Origin: Haemophilus parainfluenzae T3T1
Lineage (GTDB): Bacteria > Pseudomonadota > Gammaproteobacteria > Enterobacterales > Pasteurellaceae
Assembly: GCF_000210895.1 (NCBI RefSeq)
Contig: NC_015964.1
Location: 1,509,501 to 1,573,500 of the forward strand
Length of the DNA: 64,000 nt
Reading direction: 5' to 3'
A program made the translations under genes and the position numbers. Below the pieces are notes generated by a model, which had not been told where the DNA came from, searched no databases, and saw only the letters and a list, made by a program, of their open reading frames with translations. Of this stretch, positions 28,735 through 39,170 are shown one piece after another; the first letter of the stretch is position 1, and the number at the start of each line of letters is the position of its first letter.

Positions 28735-28740
28735 TATAAT
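28735..28740 (+). promoter_or_regulatory. sucA -10 element
   Basis: A perfect TATAAT with no good -35 at 17 bp (ATTATT), which suits activator dependence on the CRP-like site upstream. Confidence 0.55.
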
Positions 28741-28774
28741 GGGCGGACAACATCATGTAATACAAGGGGTAGAT

Positions 28775-31582
28775 ATGCAGCATTACAATGCCTTTGATGA
28801 ATGGTTGGCTTCAACCGCTTTGGGTGGTTCTAATCAATCGTATATTGAGGAATTATACGAACGTTATTTAGAAAATCCATCTTCAGTCGATGAAAGCTGG
28901 CGTGCCACGTTTGATGCATTGCCGAAAACAACCGCAGTGGAGCAACCACATTCACCAGTCCGTGATTATTTCCGTCGTTTAGCGAGAGAAAATACAACAG
29001 AAGCCGTGACGGTTATCGATCCAGAAGCCAGTGCAAAATTAGTCAAAGTCCTCCAATTCATCAACGCTTATCGTTTCCGCGGTCATTTAGAAGCAAAACT
29101 AGACCCAATCAATTATTATCGTTGGAAAGTCTCCACCGTACCTGAATTGGATTACCGTTATCACGGTTTTACCGAGCAGGATCTCAATGAAACCTTCAAT
29201 ATTAATCACTACGTCTATCATCGCGATAACATCAAATTAGGTGATTTAGCTGAAATGCTGAAAGAGACCTATTGCGGCTCAATTGGTCTTGAGTTTATGC
29301 ATGTTCAGGATATGGAGCAAAAAAGTTGGCTACAAAGCAAATTAGAAAGCCAATTAAATAAACCGCTCTTTACCAAAGAAGAAAAAATTAATTTATTAAG
29401 TGAATTGACCGCTGCAGATGGCTTAGAACGTTATCTTGGTGCGAAATTCCCGGGGGCAAAACGTTTCTCTTTAGAGGGAAGTGATGCCTTTATTCCATTG
29501 ATGAAAGAAATTATTCGCCATGCGAGCAAACAAGGTGTACAAGATGTGATGTTTGGTATGGCACACCGTGGTCGTTTAAACATGTTAGTAAACGTGCTCG
29601 GTAAGAAACCCGAAGATCTTTTTGACGAGTTTGCGGGTAAACATTCAGGCGAGCGTACAGGTGACGTGAAATACCACCAAGGTTTCTCTTCTGACTTCGC
29701 AGTCGGTGATCGTCGCGTGCATTTAACCCTTGCATTTAACCCATCCCATTTAGAAATTGTTAGCCCAGTAGTGATTGGTGCGGTACGTTCTCGTCAAACC
29801 AAAAAGAATGATACAGAGCGTAATCAAGTATTAGCGGTTACTGTTCATGGGGATTCCGCGGTAGCGGGACAAGGTGTTGTACAAGAAACCTTGAATATGT
29901 CGAATGCGCGTGGTTATACCGTTGGTGGCACAATCCGTATTGTGATCAATAACCAAATTGGTTTTACCACCTCTAACCCAAATGACACACGTTCAACAGA
30001 ATACTGTACAGACATCGCGAAAATGATTCAGGCACCGATTATTCATGTGAATGGTGATGATCCTGAAGCAGTGGCTTTTGCGGCGAGAATGGCGGTGGAA
30101 TATCGTAATTTATTCAAACGCGATATTTTCATTGATCTGATTTCTTATCGTCGTCATGGTCATAATGAGGCTGATGAACCATTAGCCACTCAACCAATGA
30201 TGTATAGCATCATCAAAAAACATCCAACGCCACGTAAAGTCTATGCAGATCGTTTAATTGCTGAAGGGGTAATTACCGAAGAAGAAGCCATTGAAATGAT
30301 GAATCTCTATCGTGATGCCTTAGATAATGGCGATCGCGTAGTGAAAGAATGGCGAGAAATGGATATCGCCCAAATGGACTGGTTGCAATATCTCAACTAT
30401 GACTGGACATCCCCTTACGAAAGTAAATTCCCACAAGAACGTTTCCAAACTTTAGCAGAGCGTGTCAGTGAATATCCAGAAACCTTGCGTGCACATCCTC
30501 GTGTCGAAAAAATCTATGCTGATCGCCGTGAAATGGCAAAAGGCGAGAAATTGCTCGATTGGGGTATGGCAGAGACTATGGCATACGCAACCTTATTAGA
30601 TGAAGGTACTAATGTCCGTTTATCGGGTGAAGATGCAGGACGTGGAACGTTCTTCCATCGCCATGCAGTTGTGCATAATCAAAATGACGGGACAGGCTAT
30701 GTGCCATTAACACATTTACATGCCAACCAAGGTCGTTTTGAGGTGTGGGATTCAGTATTATCCGAAGAAGCCGTATTGGCTTTTGAATATGGCTATGCGA
30801 CAACAGATCCAAAAACATTAACCATTTGGGAAGCACAGTTTGGTGACTTCGCAAATGGCGCACAAATCGTGATTGACCAATTTATTAGTTCTGGCGAACA
30901 AAAATGGGGCAGAATGTGTGGCTTGGTGATGTTATTACCACACGGTTATGAAGGCCAAGGTCCAGAGCACTCATCAGCTCGTTTAGAACGTTATTTACAA
31001 CTTTGTGCTGAACAGAATATGCAGGTGTGTATTCCATCTACACCAGCACAGGTTTACCACATGCTACGTCGCCAAGCGATCCGTAAAATGCGTCGTCCAT
31101 TAATTGGTATTTCACCAAAATCCTTATTACGTCATCCACTTGCCGTGTCAAGTTTAGATGAATTAGTAAATGGTACATTCCAAACGGTGATTGGTGAAAT
31201 TGATAACATCGATCCGAAACAAGTTAAACGCGTGGTCCTATGCTCAGGTAAAGTGTATTACGATCTCTTGGAACAACGTCGTGCGAATAACCAAACAGAT
31301 GTGGCGATTATTCGTATTGAACAGCTTTATCCGTATCCACATGAAGATGTGAAGAAAGCGTTAGAGCCTTATGCTCATGTGACGGATTATGTATGGTGTC
31401 AAGAAGAGCCATTAAACCAAGGCGCTTGGTATTGTAGTAAACATAACTTTGACAGCTCGCTTCCTGAGCATGTGAAGTTAAAATATGCAGGTCGTCCAGC
31501 CTCAGCTTCACCAGCGGTAGGTTATATGTCTTTACACACCAAACAACAAAAACAATTGGTAGAAGATGCGCTGACACTGTAA
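28775..31582 (+). CDS. sucA: 2-oxoglutarate dehydrogenase E1 component
   Basis: 935-aa thiamine diphosphate enzyme that decarboxylates 2-oxoglutarate and passes succinyl groups to SucB. Visible are the N-terminal YIEELYERYLENPSSVDESW (E2-binding tail), MAHRGRLNML (near residue 260), the ThDP motif HVNGDDPEAVAFAA (near 425), and LLPHGYEGQGPEHSS (near 725). The open frame runs 40 codons further upstream, but the family start MQHYNAFDEWL has AGGGG before it and sits below the -10. It lies 57 bp before sucB, with a single USS in the gap. Confidence 0.97.
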   Translation: MQHYNAFDEWLASTALGGSNQSYIEELYERYLENPSSVDESWRATFDALPKTTAVEQPHSPVRDYFRRLARENTTEAVTVIDPEASAKLVKVLQFINAYRFRGHLEAKLDPINYYRWKVSTVPELDYRYHGFTEQDLNETFNINHYVYHRDNIKLGDLAEMLKETYCGSIGLEFMHVQDMEQKSWLQSKLESQLNKPLFTKEEKINLLSELTAADGLERYLGAKFPGAKRFSLEGSDAFIPLMKEIIRHASKQGVQDVMFGMAHRGRLNMLVNVLGKKPEDLFDEFAGKHSGERTGDVKYHQGFSSDFAVGDRRVHLTLAFNPSHLEIVSPVVIGAVRSRQTKKNDTERNQVLAVTVHGDSAVAGQGVVQETLNMSNARGYTVGGTIRIVINNQIGFTTSNPNDTRSTEYCTDIAKMIQAPIIHVNGDDPEAVAFAARMAVEYRNLFKRDIFIDLISYRRHGHNEADEPLATQPMMYSIIKKHPTPRKVYADRLIAEGVITEEEAIEMMNLYRDALDNGDRVVKEWREMDIAQMDWLQYLNYDWTSPYESKFPQERFQTLAERVSEYPETLRAHPRVEKIYADRREMAKGEKLLDWGMAETMAYATLLDEGTNVRLSGEDAGRGTFFHRHAVVHNQNDGTGYVPLTHLHANQGRFEVWDSVLSEEAVLAFEYGYATTDPKTLTIWEAQFGDFANGAQIVIDQFISSGEQKWGRMCGLVMLLPHGYEGQGPEHSSARLERYLQLCAEQNMQVCIPSTPAQVYHMLRRQAIRKMRRPLIGISPKSLLRHPLAVSSLDELVNGTFQTVIGEIDNIDPKQVKRVVLCSGKVYYDLLEQRRANNQTDVAIIRIEQLYPYPHEDVKKALEPYAHVTDYVWCQEEPLNQGAWYCSKHNFDSSLPEHVKLKYAGRPASASPAVGYMSLHTKQQKQLVEDALTL

Positions 31583-31639
31583 AAGTGCGGTCAAAATTTC
31601 AGTAATTTTTAAAGAAAGAATAATTTAAAGGAAAATAAA

Positions 31640-32866
31640 ATGACAATCGAAATTCTTGTTCCAGATTTACCGGAATCCGTTGCGGATGCAACTGTTGCAA
31701 CATGGCATAAAAAAGTGGGTGAGACAGTAAAACGTGACGAAGTTTTAGTGGAAATCGAAACAGATAAAGTGGTACTTGAAGTGCCAGCATTAAGTGATGG
31801 CGTAGTGGCTGAAATTCTTCAAGAAGAAGGCGCAACCGTAGTAAGTAAACAGCTTTTAGGTAAACTTTCTACTCAACAAGCGGGCGATATTTCATCAGAG
31901 ACAGTGAAAGGCAATGAGCCAACACCAGCAGATCGTCAAAAAGCAGCCATTGAAAATAGCCACAATAATTCAGCAGATCAAGGTCCGGCTATTCGTCGTT
32001 TATTAGCTGAACATGATTTAGATGCAGAGAAAATTCAAGGTTCTGGTGTGGGTGGCCGTATTACTCGTGAAGATGTTGCACGTGAAGTAGCAAAACGAGA
32101 TGCTCAAAAAGCGAAACAAGATGTAGCGACAGAGCAAAATACGGTTAGCACTGTGGCATATAGCTCTCGTTCAGAAAAACGTGTACCGATGACTCGTTTA
32201 CGTAAACGTATTGCAGAACGTTTATTAGAAGCTAAAAATACCACCGCAATGCTCACGACATTCAATGAAGTGGATATGCAGCCGATTATGAAATTACGTA
32301 AAACATACGGCGAGAAATTTGAAAAGCAACATGGTGTACGTTTAGGCTTTATGTCTTTCTACATTAAAGCAGTCGTTGAAGCATTAAAACGTTATCCCGA
32401 AGTGAATGCTTCAATTGATGGTGATGACATTGTGTATCACAACTATTTTGATATTAGCATTGCCGTTTCAACCCCGCGTGGTTTAGTGACACCAGTATTA
32501 CGCAACTGCGACAAACTTAGCATGGCTGATATTGAGAAACAAATTAAATCACTAGCAGAAAAAGGCCGTGATGGTAAATTAACCGTTGAAGATTTAACGG
32601 GAGGTAACTTCACCATTACTAATGGCGGTGTATTTGGTTCTTTAATGTCCACACCAATTATCAATCCACCACAAAGTGCGATTTTAGGTATGCACGCCAT
32701 TAAAGAACGCCCAGTTGCGGTAGATGGCCAAGTTGTGATTCGTCCGATGATGTATTTGGCATTATCTTATGACCACCGCTTAATTGATGGTCGTGAATCA
32801 GTAGGCTTCTTAGTGGCGATTAAAGACTTATTAGAAGATCCAACTCGTTTATTATTAGAAATCTAA
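31640..32866 (+). CDS. sucB: Dihydrolipoyllysine-residue succinyltransferase (E2)
   Basis: 408-aa core subunit of the 2-oxoglutarate dehydrogenase complex. The lipoyl lysine lies in [11 protein letters not shown] (about residue 43). The peripheral-subunit-binding domain is at 110-145 ([16 protein letters not shown]), and the catalytic acetyltransferase domain carries [12 protein letters not shown] near the C-terminus, with the catalytic His and Asp. Directly follows sucA; sucCD sit 1.4 kb away beyond a divergent permease, unlike the continuous sucABCD of E. coli. Confidence 0.97.
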   Translation: MTIEILVPDLPESVADATVATWHKKVGETVKRDEVLVEIETDKVVLEVPALSDGVVAEILQEEGATVVSKQLLGKLSTQQAGDISSETVKGNEPTPADRQKAAIENSHNNSADQGPAIRRLLAEHDLDAEKIQGSGVGGRITREDVAREVAKRDAQKAKQDVATEQNTVSTVAYSSRSEKRVPMTRLRKRIAERLLEAKNTTAMLTTFNEVDMQPIMKLRKTYGEKFEKQHGVRLGFMSFYIKAVVEALKRYPEVNASIDGDDIVYHNYFDISIAVSTPRGLVTPVLRNCDKLSMADIEKQIKSLAEKGRDGKLTVEDLTGGNFTITNGGVFGSLMSTPIINPPQSAILGMHAIKERPVAVDGQVVIRPMMYLALSYDHRLIDGRESVGFLVAIKDLLEDPTRLLLEI

Positions 32867-32872
32867 GCACAT

Positions 32873-32906
32873 AGGCTTTTCTCTTTTGAGGGGAAAAGCC
32901 TTTTTT
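32873..32906 (+). terminator. Intrinsic terminator after sucB
   Basis: AGGCTTTTC and GAAAAGCCT arms with T6. Confidence 0.85.
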
Positions 32907-32967
32907 ACATTGATGTGAATAAAAGGGCGGGAATAATGCCCGCCTTTCTATAGTTAAAATCCAATCT

Positions 32968-34146
32968 TTATTTAGCTATTTTGCGTACTAAGATTGCTAA
33001 GATAAAGGTAATGATGATAACAGGGAAAGTTAGACCTAAATCGGTTTCCCAACCTTTTGTCATAAGGAAACGATAGAGTACGAAGCCGACAAACCAAACA
33101 CCGAGTCCAACACTATCAACTGATTTTTTAACATCATGCTGTTTAAGCACAAAGAAATCAGCGATAAGCACAGCGATCATTGGCGCGAATACTGAACCAA
33201 TAAAGAACAAGAAATGTTCGTATTCTGTCACTGGTAAGGTTGAGGCTAATATAATGCCCACAATCACGGTAAGTACGGAGATTGGCGTGACTTTTAATTG
33301 GGGGAAAATATTGTTTAAACTCATGCCGGTGGAATAGGCGGGAAGTGCAGTGTTAATCATGGTAGAGGCGATGACAATTAATACACCAATAACACTTACA
33401 CCAGCAAGAGAAAGAATTTGTGAGATTTCAGATTTACCGGTCACTAATGCTGCACCTAAGCCGAGAGCATACATCCAGCAGCTGGTCGCGGTATAAGTTA
33501 GCGTTGAAAGTGCGGTCGTTTTAAATGGTGTTTCGCTGTTCTTCGTGTGGTCAGATACTACTGGTAACCAAGAAAGTGGCATGACGGCAGCAATTTCTAC
33601 AGCAGTACCAAATTTAATATTTTGTGCAACGTCCATGGCAATAAATGGTTTATTAGCTACTTGAATACTTAGCCACAGCATCAGTAAAAACATGGTGACA
33701 AGTGAGAGGCTTTTGAAGATACCTAATTTAGTGAAGCCGAGTAGTAGCCAAAGTATGATGAGTATGCCTAAGCCAAGTGTAAGGAATGGAAAGATGGAAG
33801 CATCAGCTGTTTGATTTAAGATAGAAATGACTTCAGCCCCCATATAAATCATGACAGCAGTCCATCCCATCAGTTGCATGGCATTGAGTAAAGAGAAAAG
33901 GGCAGAACCTTTTTCACCAAATGATATTTGTACCGTTTGCATGGCACTTTTTTGGGTTTTTGCACCGATGTAACCTGCACAGAAAAACATCGAACCACCA
34001 ATAAAGTGCCCAACGACGATGGCAATTAAACCTTGTTGCCACCCTAGTGGCGCAAACCAAGTACCAGTGAGAATTTCTGCCATTGAAATAGCAGCAGTAA
34101 ACCAAATGAGCGCAATCGCAAGATTGCTTGATTTTTTTGTTTGCAT
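32968..34146 (-). CDS. Cytosine/hydroxymethylpyrimidine permease (CytX-type, NCS1 family)
   Basis: 392-aa permease with about 11-12 membrane segments. The N-terminal LIWFTAAISMAEILTGTWFAPLG is characteristic of CytX, a proposed HMP (thiamin precursor) transporter, rather than CodB. LPLSWLPVVSDHT sits near residue 195. AAGGA lies about 8 bases before the ATG. CytX genes are often under TPP riboswitches; none is recognisable here, so the substrate could be another pyrimidine. It separates sucAB from sucCD and faces the other way. Confidence 0.78.
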   Translation of the reverse strand: MQTKKSSNLAIALIWFTAAISMAEILTGTWFAPLGWQQGLIAIVVGHFIGGSMFFCAGYIGAKTQKSAMQTVQISFGEKGSALFSLLNAMQLMGWTAVMIYMGAEVISILNQTADASIFPFLTLGLGILIILWLLLGFTKLGIFKSLSLVTMFLLMLWLSIQVANKPFIAMDVAQNIKFGTAVEIAAVMPLSWLPVVSDHTKNSETPFKTTALSTLTYTATSCWMYALGLGAALVTGKSEISQILSLAGVSVIGVLIVIASTMINTALPAYSTGMSLNNIFPQLKVTPISVLTVIVGIILASTLPVTEYEHFLFFIGSVFAPMIAVLIADFFVLKQHDVKKSVDSVGLGVWFVGFVLYRFLMTKGWETDLGLTFPVIIITFILAILVRKIAK

Positions 34147-34184
34147 GTTGTTATCCTTAACATGGATTGTGGTTATTCTGGCTC

Positions 34185-34212
34185 AGTATATAACTCAATA
34201 TGTAAAGAGCAA
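34185..34212 (-). promoter_or_regulatory. Putative promoter of the CytX-type gene
   Basis: -35 TTGCTC (34207-34212) and -10 TATACT (34185-34190), with a 16-bp spacer. A bulged inverted repeat (TTCTGGGCT/AGCCAGAA) brackets the promoter. Confidence 0.5.
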
Positions 34213-34289
34213 GCCCAGAATTTAAAATAAAACAAAGTGCGGTCAAATTTTGTTTGTTTCGCTAAACAACATCAAAATAGGAAGGAAAT

Positions 34290-35456
34290 ATGAATTTACA
34301 TGAGTACCAAGCCAAGCAACTTTTTAAGCAATATGATCTGCCTGTGAGTGAAGGTGTCGTATGTCAAACAGCAGACGAAGCTGAAATGGCGCTCTTTCAG
34401 CTGAATGGCGATGTTTGGATAGCGAAATGTCAAGTTCACGCTGGTGGACGTGGAAAAGCCGGTGGGGTGAAGCTTGTTCATAATACAGAAGAAGCGCGTG
34501 CTTTTGCGGATAAATGGCTTGGCCAGCATTTAGTGACCTTCCAAACCGATAAAAAAGGCCAACCCGTTAATAGCATTTATATTGAAGAAACTTGCCAGAT
34601 TGATAAAGAACTCTACTTAGGTGCGGTGATTGATCGTGCTTCACAGAAAGTCGTTTTTATGGCATCTTCAGCGGGAGGTATGAATATTGAAGATGTAGCA
34701 AGGGAAACGCCTGAACTAATCCATAAAGTCGCCATTGATCCTTTGGTTGGTGGTATGCCATATCAAGGTCGTGAATTAGCCTTTAAACTTGGCTTAAGTG
34801 GCGAGCAAAATAAACAATTTGCTGCTATTTTTGTGAAATTATCGCAGCTTTTTATCGAAAAAGATTTTTCTTTAGTTGAAGTGAATCCGCTCGTGGTGAC
34901 AAAAGAAGGTAACTTAATTTGTTTGGATGCGAAAGTAGGCATTGATGATAACTCACTTTATCGTCATCCTGATTTGTTAGCCTTGCGCGATTTAAGCCAA
35001 AGTGATTCACGTGAAGCAGAAGCTGAAAAATATCAGCTTAACTATGTTGCCTTGGAAGGCGATATTGGCTGTATGGTTAATGGCGCAGGGCTTGCCATGG
35101 GAACCATGGATATTGTGAAATTATATGGTGGTAATCCCGCCAACTTCCTTGATGTTGGCGGTGGTGCAACAAAAGAACGTGTGGCGGAAGCCTTTAAAAT
35201 TATTCTCACGGATAAAAATGTGAAATCAGTCTTAGTGAATATTTTTGGTGGAATCGTACGCTGCGATCTTATTGCTGAAGGGGTGGTTGCAGCGATCCAG
35301 GAAATAGGGGTAAAAGTGCCTGTTGTGGTTCGATTAGAAGGAACCAATGCCCCACAAGGCAGAGCAATTTTAGCGGAAAGTGGTGTGAATTTAATTGCAG
35401 CACATACTTTACAGGAAGCTGCTCAAGCGGCAGTGAAAGCGGCAAAAGGAGAATAA
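34290..35456 (+). CDS. sucC: Succinyl-CoA ligase beta subunit
   Basis: 388 aa. The ATP-grasp domain opens with [19 protein letters not shown], and [15 protein letters not shown] near residue 50 binds nucleotide. The CoA-ligase domain carries GGGATKERV and [14 protein letters not shown] near residues 290-330. GGAAGG precedes the ATG. It overlaps nothing but is only 2 bp from sucD, so the two are one operon. Confidence 0.97.
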   Translation: MNLHEYQAKQLFKQYDLPVSEGVVCQTADEAEMALFQLNGDVWIAKCQVHAGGRGKAGGVKLVHNTEEARAFADKWLGQHLVTFQTDKKGQPVNSIYIEETCQIDKELYLGAVIDRASQKVVFMASSAGGMNIEDVARETPELIHKVAIDPLVGGMPYQGRELAFKLGLSGEQNKQFAAIFVKLSQLFIEKDFSLVEVNPLVVTKEGNLICLDAKVGIDDNSLYRHPDLLALRDLSQSDSREAEAEKYQLNYVALEGDIGCMVNGAGLAMGTMDIVKLYGGNPANFLDVGGGATKERVAEAFKIILTDKNVKSVLVNIFGGIVRCDLIAEGVVAAIQEIGVKVPVVVRLEGTNAPQGRAILAESGVNLIAAHTLQEAAQAAVKAAKGE

Positions 35457-35458
35457 TC

Positions 35459-36328
35459 ATGGCGATTTTAATTAATAAAGAAACAAAAGTAATTTGCCAA
35501 GGTTTCACTGGTGCGCAGGGGACATTTCATTGCGAGCAAGCATTGGCTTATGGCACAAAGTTAGTCGGTGGGATTTCACCAAATAAAGGCGGAACAACGC
35601 ACTTAGGTTTGCCGGTATTTAATACAGTACGTGAAGCAGTGCAAGCTACAGGGGCTACGGCAACCATGATTTATGTGCCTGCGCCATTTTGCAAAGATGC
35701 CATTTTAGAAGCTATTGATGCTGGTATTCAGCTAGTAGTCTGTATTACAGAAGGCATTCCAACATTGGACATGTTGTTGGTAAAACAAAAATTAAATGAA
35801 ACGGGTGTTGTGATGATCGGCCCAAATTGTCCAGGTGTGATTACACCGGATGAGTGTAAGATTGGTATTATGCCGGGCAATATCCATAAAAAAGGCAGAG
35901 TAGGCATTGTTTCTCGTTCAGGTACTTTGACTTATGAAGCGGTAAAACAAACGACAGATGAAGGTTTTGGTCAATCTACTTGTGTCGGGATCGGTGGCGA
36001 TCCTATTCCAGGATCCAACTTCATTGATATTCTCAAACGTTTCCAAGAAGATCCTGAAACTGAAGCTATCGTGATGATTGGTGAAATCGGTGGCTCAGCA
36101 GAAGAAGAGGCTGCTGCGTTTATTAAGTCCCATGTGACAAAACCTGTGGTGGCTTATATCGCAGGTGTGACGGCACCAAAAGGCAAGCGTATGGGACATG
36201 CGGGAGCCATTATCAGTGGTGGAAAAGGAACGGCGGAAGATAAAATTGCTGCTCTTGAAGCGGCAGGCGTGAAAACGGTGAGAAGCCTAGCTGAAATCGG
36301 TTCAGCCCTTCGTGAATTGTTGAAATAA
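35459..36328 (+). CDS. sucD: Succinyl-CoA ligase alpha subunit
   Basis: 289 aa. The N-terminal CoA-binding Rossmann domain has [13 protein letters not shown] and GGISPNKGG. The phosphorylated His lies in [14 protein letters not shown] (about residue 245). AAAGGAG within the end of sucC precedes the ATG. Makes succinate, ATP (or GTP) and CoA from succinyl-CoA with SucC. Confidence 0.97.
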   Translation: MAILINKETKVICQGFTGAQGTFHCEQALAYGTKLVGGISPNKGGTTHLGLPVFNTVREAVQATGATATMIYVPAPFCKDAILEAIDAGIQLVVCITEGIPTLDMLLVKQKLNETGVVMIGPNCPGVITPDECKIGIMPGNIHKKGRVGIVSRSGTLTYEAVKQTTDEGFGQSTCVGIGGDPIPGSNFIDILKRFQEDPETEAIVMIGEIGGSAEEEAAAFIKSHVTKPVVAYIAGVTAPKGKRMGHAGAIISGGKGTAEDKIAALEAAGVKTVRSLAEIGSALRELLK

Positions 36329-36343
36329 AATACCTAAAAAATT

Positions 36344-36384
36344 GACCGCACTTTGGATGAGTTTTCAAAGTGCGGTCGTTTTTT
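36344..36384 (+). terminator. Paired-USS terminator after sucD
   Basis: GACCGCACTTTG (36344-36355) and CAAAGTGCGGTC (36366-36377) form a perfect 12-bp stem followed by T6. Confidence 0.9.
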
Positions 36385-36395
36385 ATAACAAATTC

Positions 36396-36424
36396 TTATA
36401 ACTATATCTAAATCGGTGTATAAT
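36396..36424 (+). promoter_or_regulatory. Putative yciO promoter
   Basis: TTATAA (36396-36401) and a perfect TATAAT (36419-36424) with a 17-bp spacer, 26 bp before the start. Confidence 0.5.
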
Positions 36425-36450
36425 CTCGTCAGTTTTTTAAGGACAAAATT

Positions 36451-37074
36451 ATGAGCCAATTTTTCTATATCCACCCTGAAAATCCGCAAGCGCGTTTGAT
36501 TAATCAAGCGGTAGAAATTTTGCGTCAAGGTGGCGTCATTGTGTACCCGACGGATTCAGGCTATGCCTTAGGCTGTATGATCGGCGATAAACATGCGATG
36601 GATCGTATTGTTGCGATTCGTAAATTGCCGGAAGGGCATAATTTTACGTTGGTATGTAGCGATTTATCCGAGCTTTCAACCTACGCAACGGTGAGCAATT
36701 CGGCTTATCGTTTAATTAAAAACAATACGCCGGGACGTTATACTTTTATTTTGACGGCAACGAAAGAACTTCCACGCCGATTAATGACCTCAAAACGCAA
36801 AACGATTGGCTTGCGTGTACCAGATAATCAAATAGCCTTAGATTTATTGAAGGCATTAGGTGAGCCGATTCTATCTTGCTCACTGATGTTGCCTGATAAT
36901 GAACATATGACTTATTCCGATCCAGAAGAGATTCGCGAATGTTTAGAACGCCAAGTAGATTTAATTATTCATGGTGGCTATTTAGGTCAAGAGCCAACAA
37001 CAGTGGTGGATTTAACGGAAGAATCACCAGTGATTTTACGTGAAGGAAGTGGTAGTACCGATCCTTTCATTTAA
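36451..37074 (+). CDS. yciO: YciO-type Sua5/YrdC family protein
   Basis: 207 aa. Sua5/YrdC fold features are GGVIVYPTDSGYALGC (near residue 28), RKLPEGHNFTLVCSDL (near 67) and RLMTSKRKTIGLRVPD (near 110). YrdC/Sua5 makes threonylcarbamoyl-AMP for the t6A tRNA modification; YciO is a paralogue with weaker or different activity. Ends in DLTEESPVILREGSG. Probably first gene of an operon with rluB and cysB. Confidence 0.88.
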   Translation: MSQFFYIHPENPQARLINQAVEILRQGGVIVYPTDSGYALGCMIGDKHAMDRIVAIRKLPEGHNFTLVCSDLSELSTYATVSNSAYRLIKNNTPGRYTFILTATKELPRRLMTSKRKTIGLRVPDNQIALDLLKALGEPILSCSLMLPDNEHMTYSDPEEIRECLERQVDLIIHGGYLGQEPTTVVDLTEESPVILREGSGSTDPFI

Positions 37075-37114
37075 CTTATTTTAGACGCTTGGGAAAGCGA
37101 CAAAGGAAAAACAG

Positions 37115-38125
37115 ATGAAACCTATTCAAAAACCAGTCAGACAAGAACGTGAAAAACAAGCGGGAAAACAACCGCACTTTGATCGTAAAGATCGTAAAAG
37201 TGCGGTCAATTCTGACATCAAATCAACCCCTAAAGCTAAGGTAGCTAAACCATCTCGTCAATCTACTGTAGAAGGTGAAAAATTACAGAAAGTGCTTGCG
37301 CGTGCAGGGCAAGGCTCTCGTCGTGAAATTGAAGCGATGATTGCTGAAAATCGTGTAAGTGTTGATGGCAAAATGGCGACTCTTGGCGATCGTATCGATG
37401 TACATTCTGGTGTAAAAGTGCGTATTGATGGTCGCATCATCAACCTTCAACAAGCACAAAAAGAAGTGTGTCGTGTGTTAATGTATTACAAACCAGAAGG
37501 TGAACTTTGTACTCGTAGTGATCCTGAAGGCCGTCCGACCGTATTCGATCGTTTACCACGTCTAAATGGCGCAAGATGGATTGCGGTAGGTCGTTTGGAT
37601 ATTAATACTTCAGGCTTATTACTTTTCACAACAGATGGTGAATTAGCTAACCGTTTAATGCATCCAAGCCGTGAAGTTGAGCGTGAGTATTCTGTGCGTG
37701 TATTTGGTCAAGTGGACGATGCCATGTTAGCGCGTTTACGTAAAGGCGTGCAGTTGGAAGATGGTCCAGCCAATTTCAAAGAAATCAAATTTGCCGGTGG
37801 TGTTGGGATTAACCAATGGTACGATGTGACTTTAATGGAAGGTCGTAACCGTGAGGTGCGCCGTCTGTGGGAATCACAAGGTATTCAAGTGAGTCGTTTA
37901 ATTCGTATTCGTTACGGCAATATTAAGCTGATGAAAGGTTTACCGCGTGGTGGCTGGGAAGAAATGGATCTGGAAAACGTCAACTATCTACGTGAGTTAG
38001 TGGGCTTACCACCAGAAACCGAAACCAAATTAGACGTAACCAAACCTCGTCGTCGACCAAAATCAGGTCAAATTCGTAAAGCAGTAAAACGTTATACTGA
38101 GTTAAGTAAACGCTATAAAAAATAA
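37115..38125 (+). CDS. rluB: 23S rRNA pseudouridine synthase RluB
   Basis: 336 aa. The basic N-terminal tail (residues 1-50) is rich in Lys, Arg and Gln, then an S4 domain ([20 protein letters not shown]), then the RsuA/RluB catalytic domain with catalytic Asp in [17 protein letters not shown] (near residue 165). Modifies U2605 in E. coli 23S rRNA. The tail is partly written by two opposed USS copies (see the repeat at 37171-37207). The C-terminal tail is again basic. Confidence 0.92.
   Translation: MKPIQKPVRQEREKQAGKQPHFDRKDRKSAVNSDIKSTPKAKVAKPSRQSTVEGEKLQKVLARAGQGSRREIEAMIAENRVSVDGKMATLGDRIDVHSGVKVRIDGRIINLQQAQKEVCRVLMYYKPEGELCTRSDPEGRPTVFDRLPRLNGARWIAVGRLDINTSGLLLFTTDGELANRLMHPSREVEREYSVRVFGQVDDAMLARLRKGVQLEDGPANFKEIKFAGGVGINQWYDVTLMEGRNREVRRLWESQGIQVSRLIRIRYGNIKLMKGLPRGGWEEMDLENVNYLRELVGLPPETETKLDVTKPRRRPKSGQIRKAVKRYTELSKRYKK
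37171..37207. repeat. Paired USS inside the rluB coding region
   Basis: ACCGCACTTT (37171-37180) and AAAAGTGCGGTC (37196-37207) point at each other inside the codons for the disordered N-terminal tail. The mRNA could fold into a stem. Confidence 0.85.
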
Positions 38126-38128
38126 TAG

Positions 38129-39112
<984 letters not shown>

Positions 39113-39124
39113 AATAGCAAAAAT

Positions 39125-39170
39125 AAAAGGGCGGTCAGAATTTAATCCGAATTCTGACCGCTCTTTTTTT
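39125..39170. terminator. Bidirectional degenerate-USS terminator between cysB and the MFS gene
   Basis: AAAAGGGCGGTCAGAATT and AATTCTGACCGCTCTTTT pair over about 17 bases; both arms are one base off a USS. T-tract on the plus strand. Confidence 0.85.

Noticed and set aside
34147..34289. TPP riboswitch upstream of the CytX-type permease
   Set aside because: No CTGAGA or other conserved thiamin-element segments on either strand; the structure seen is a promoter with a bulged inverted repeat.
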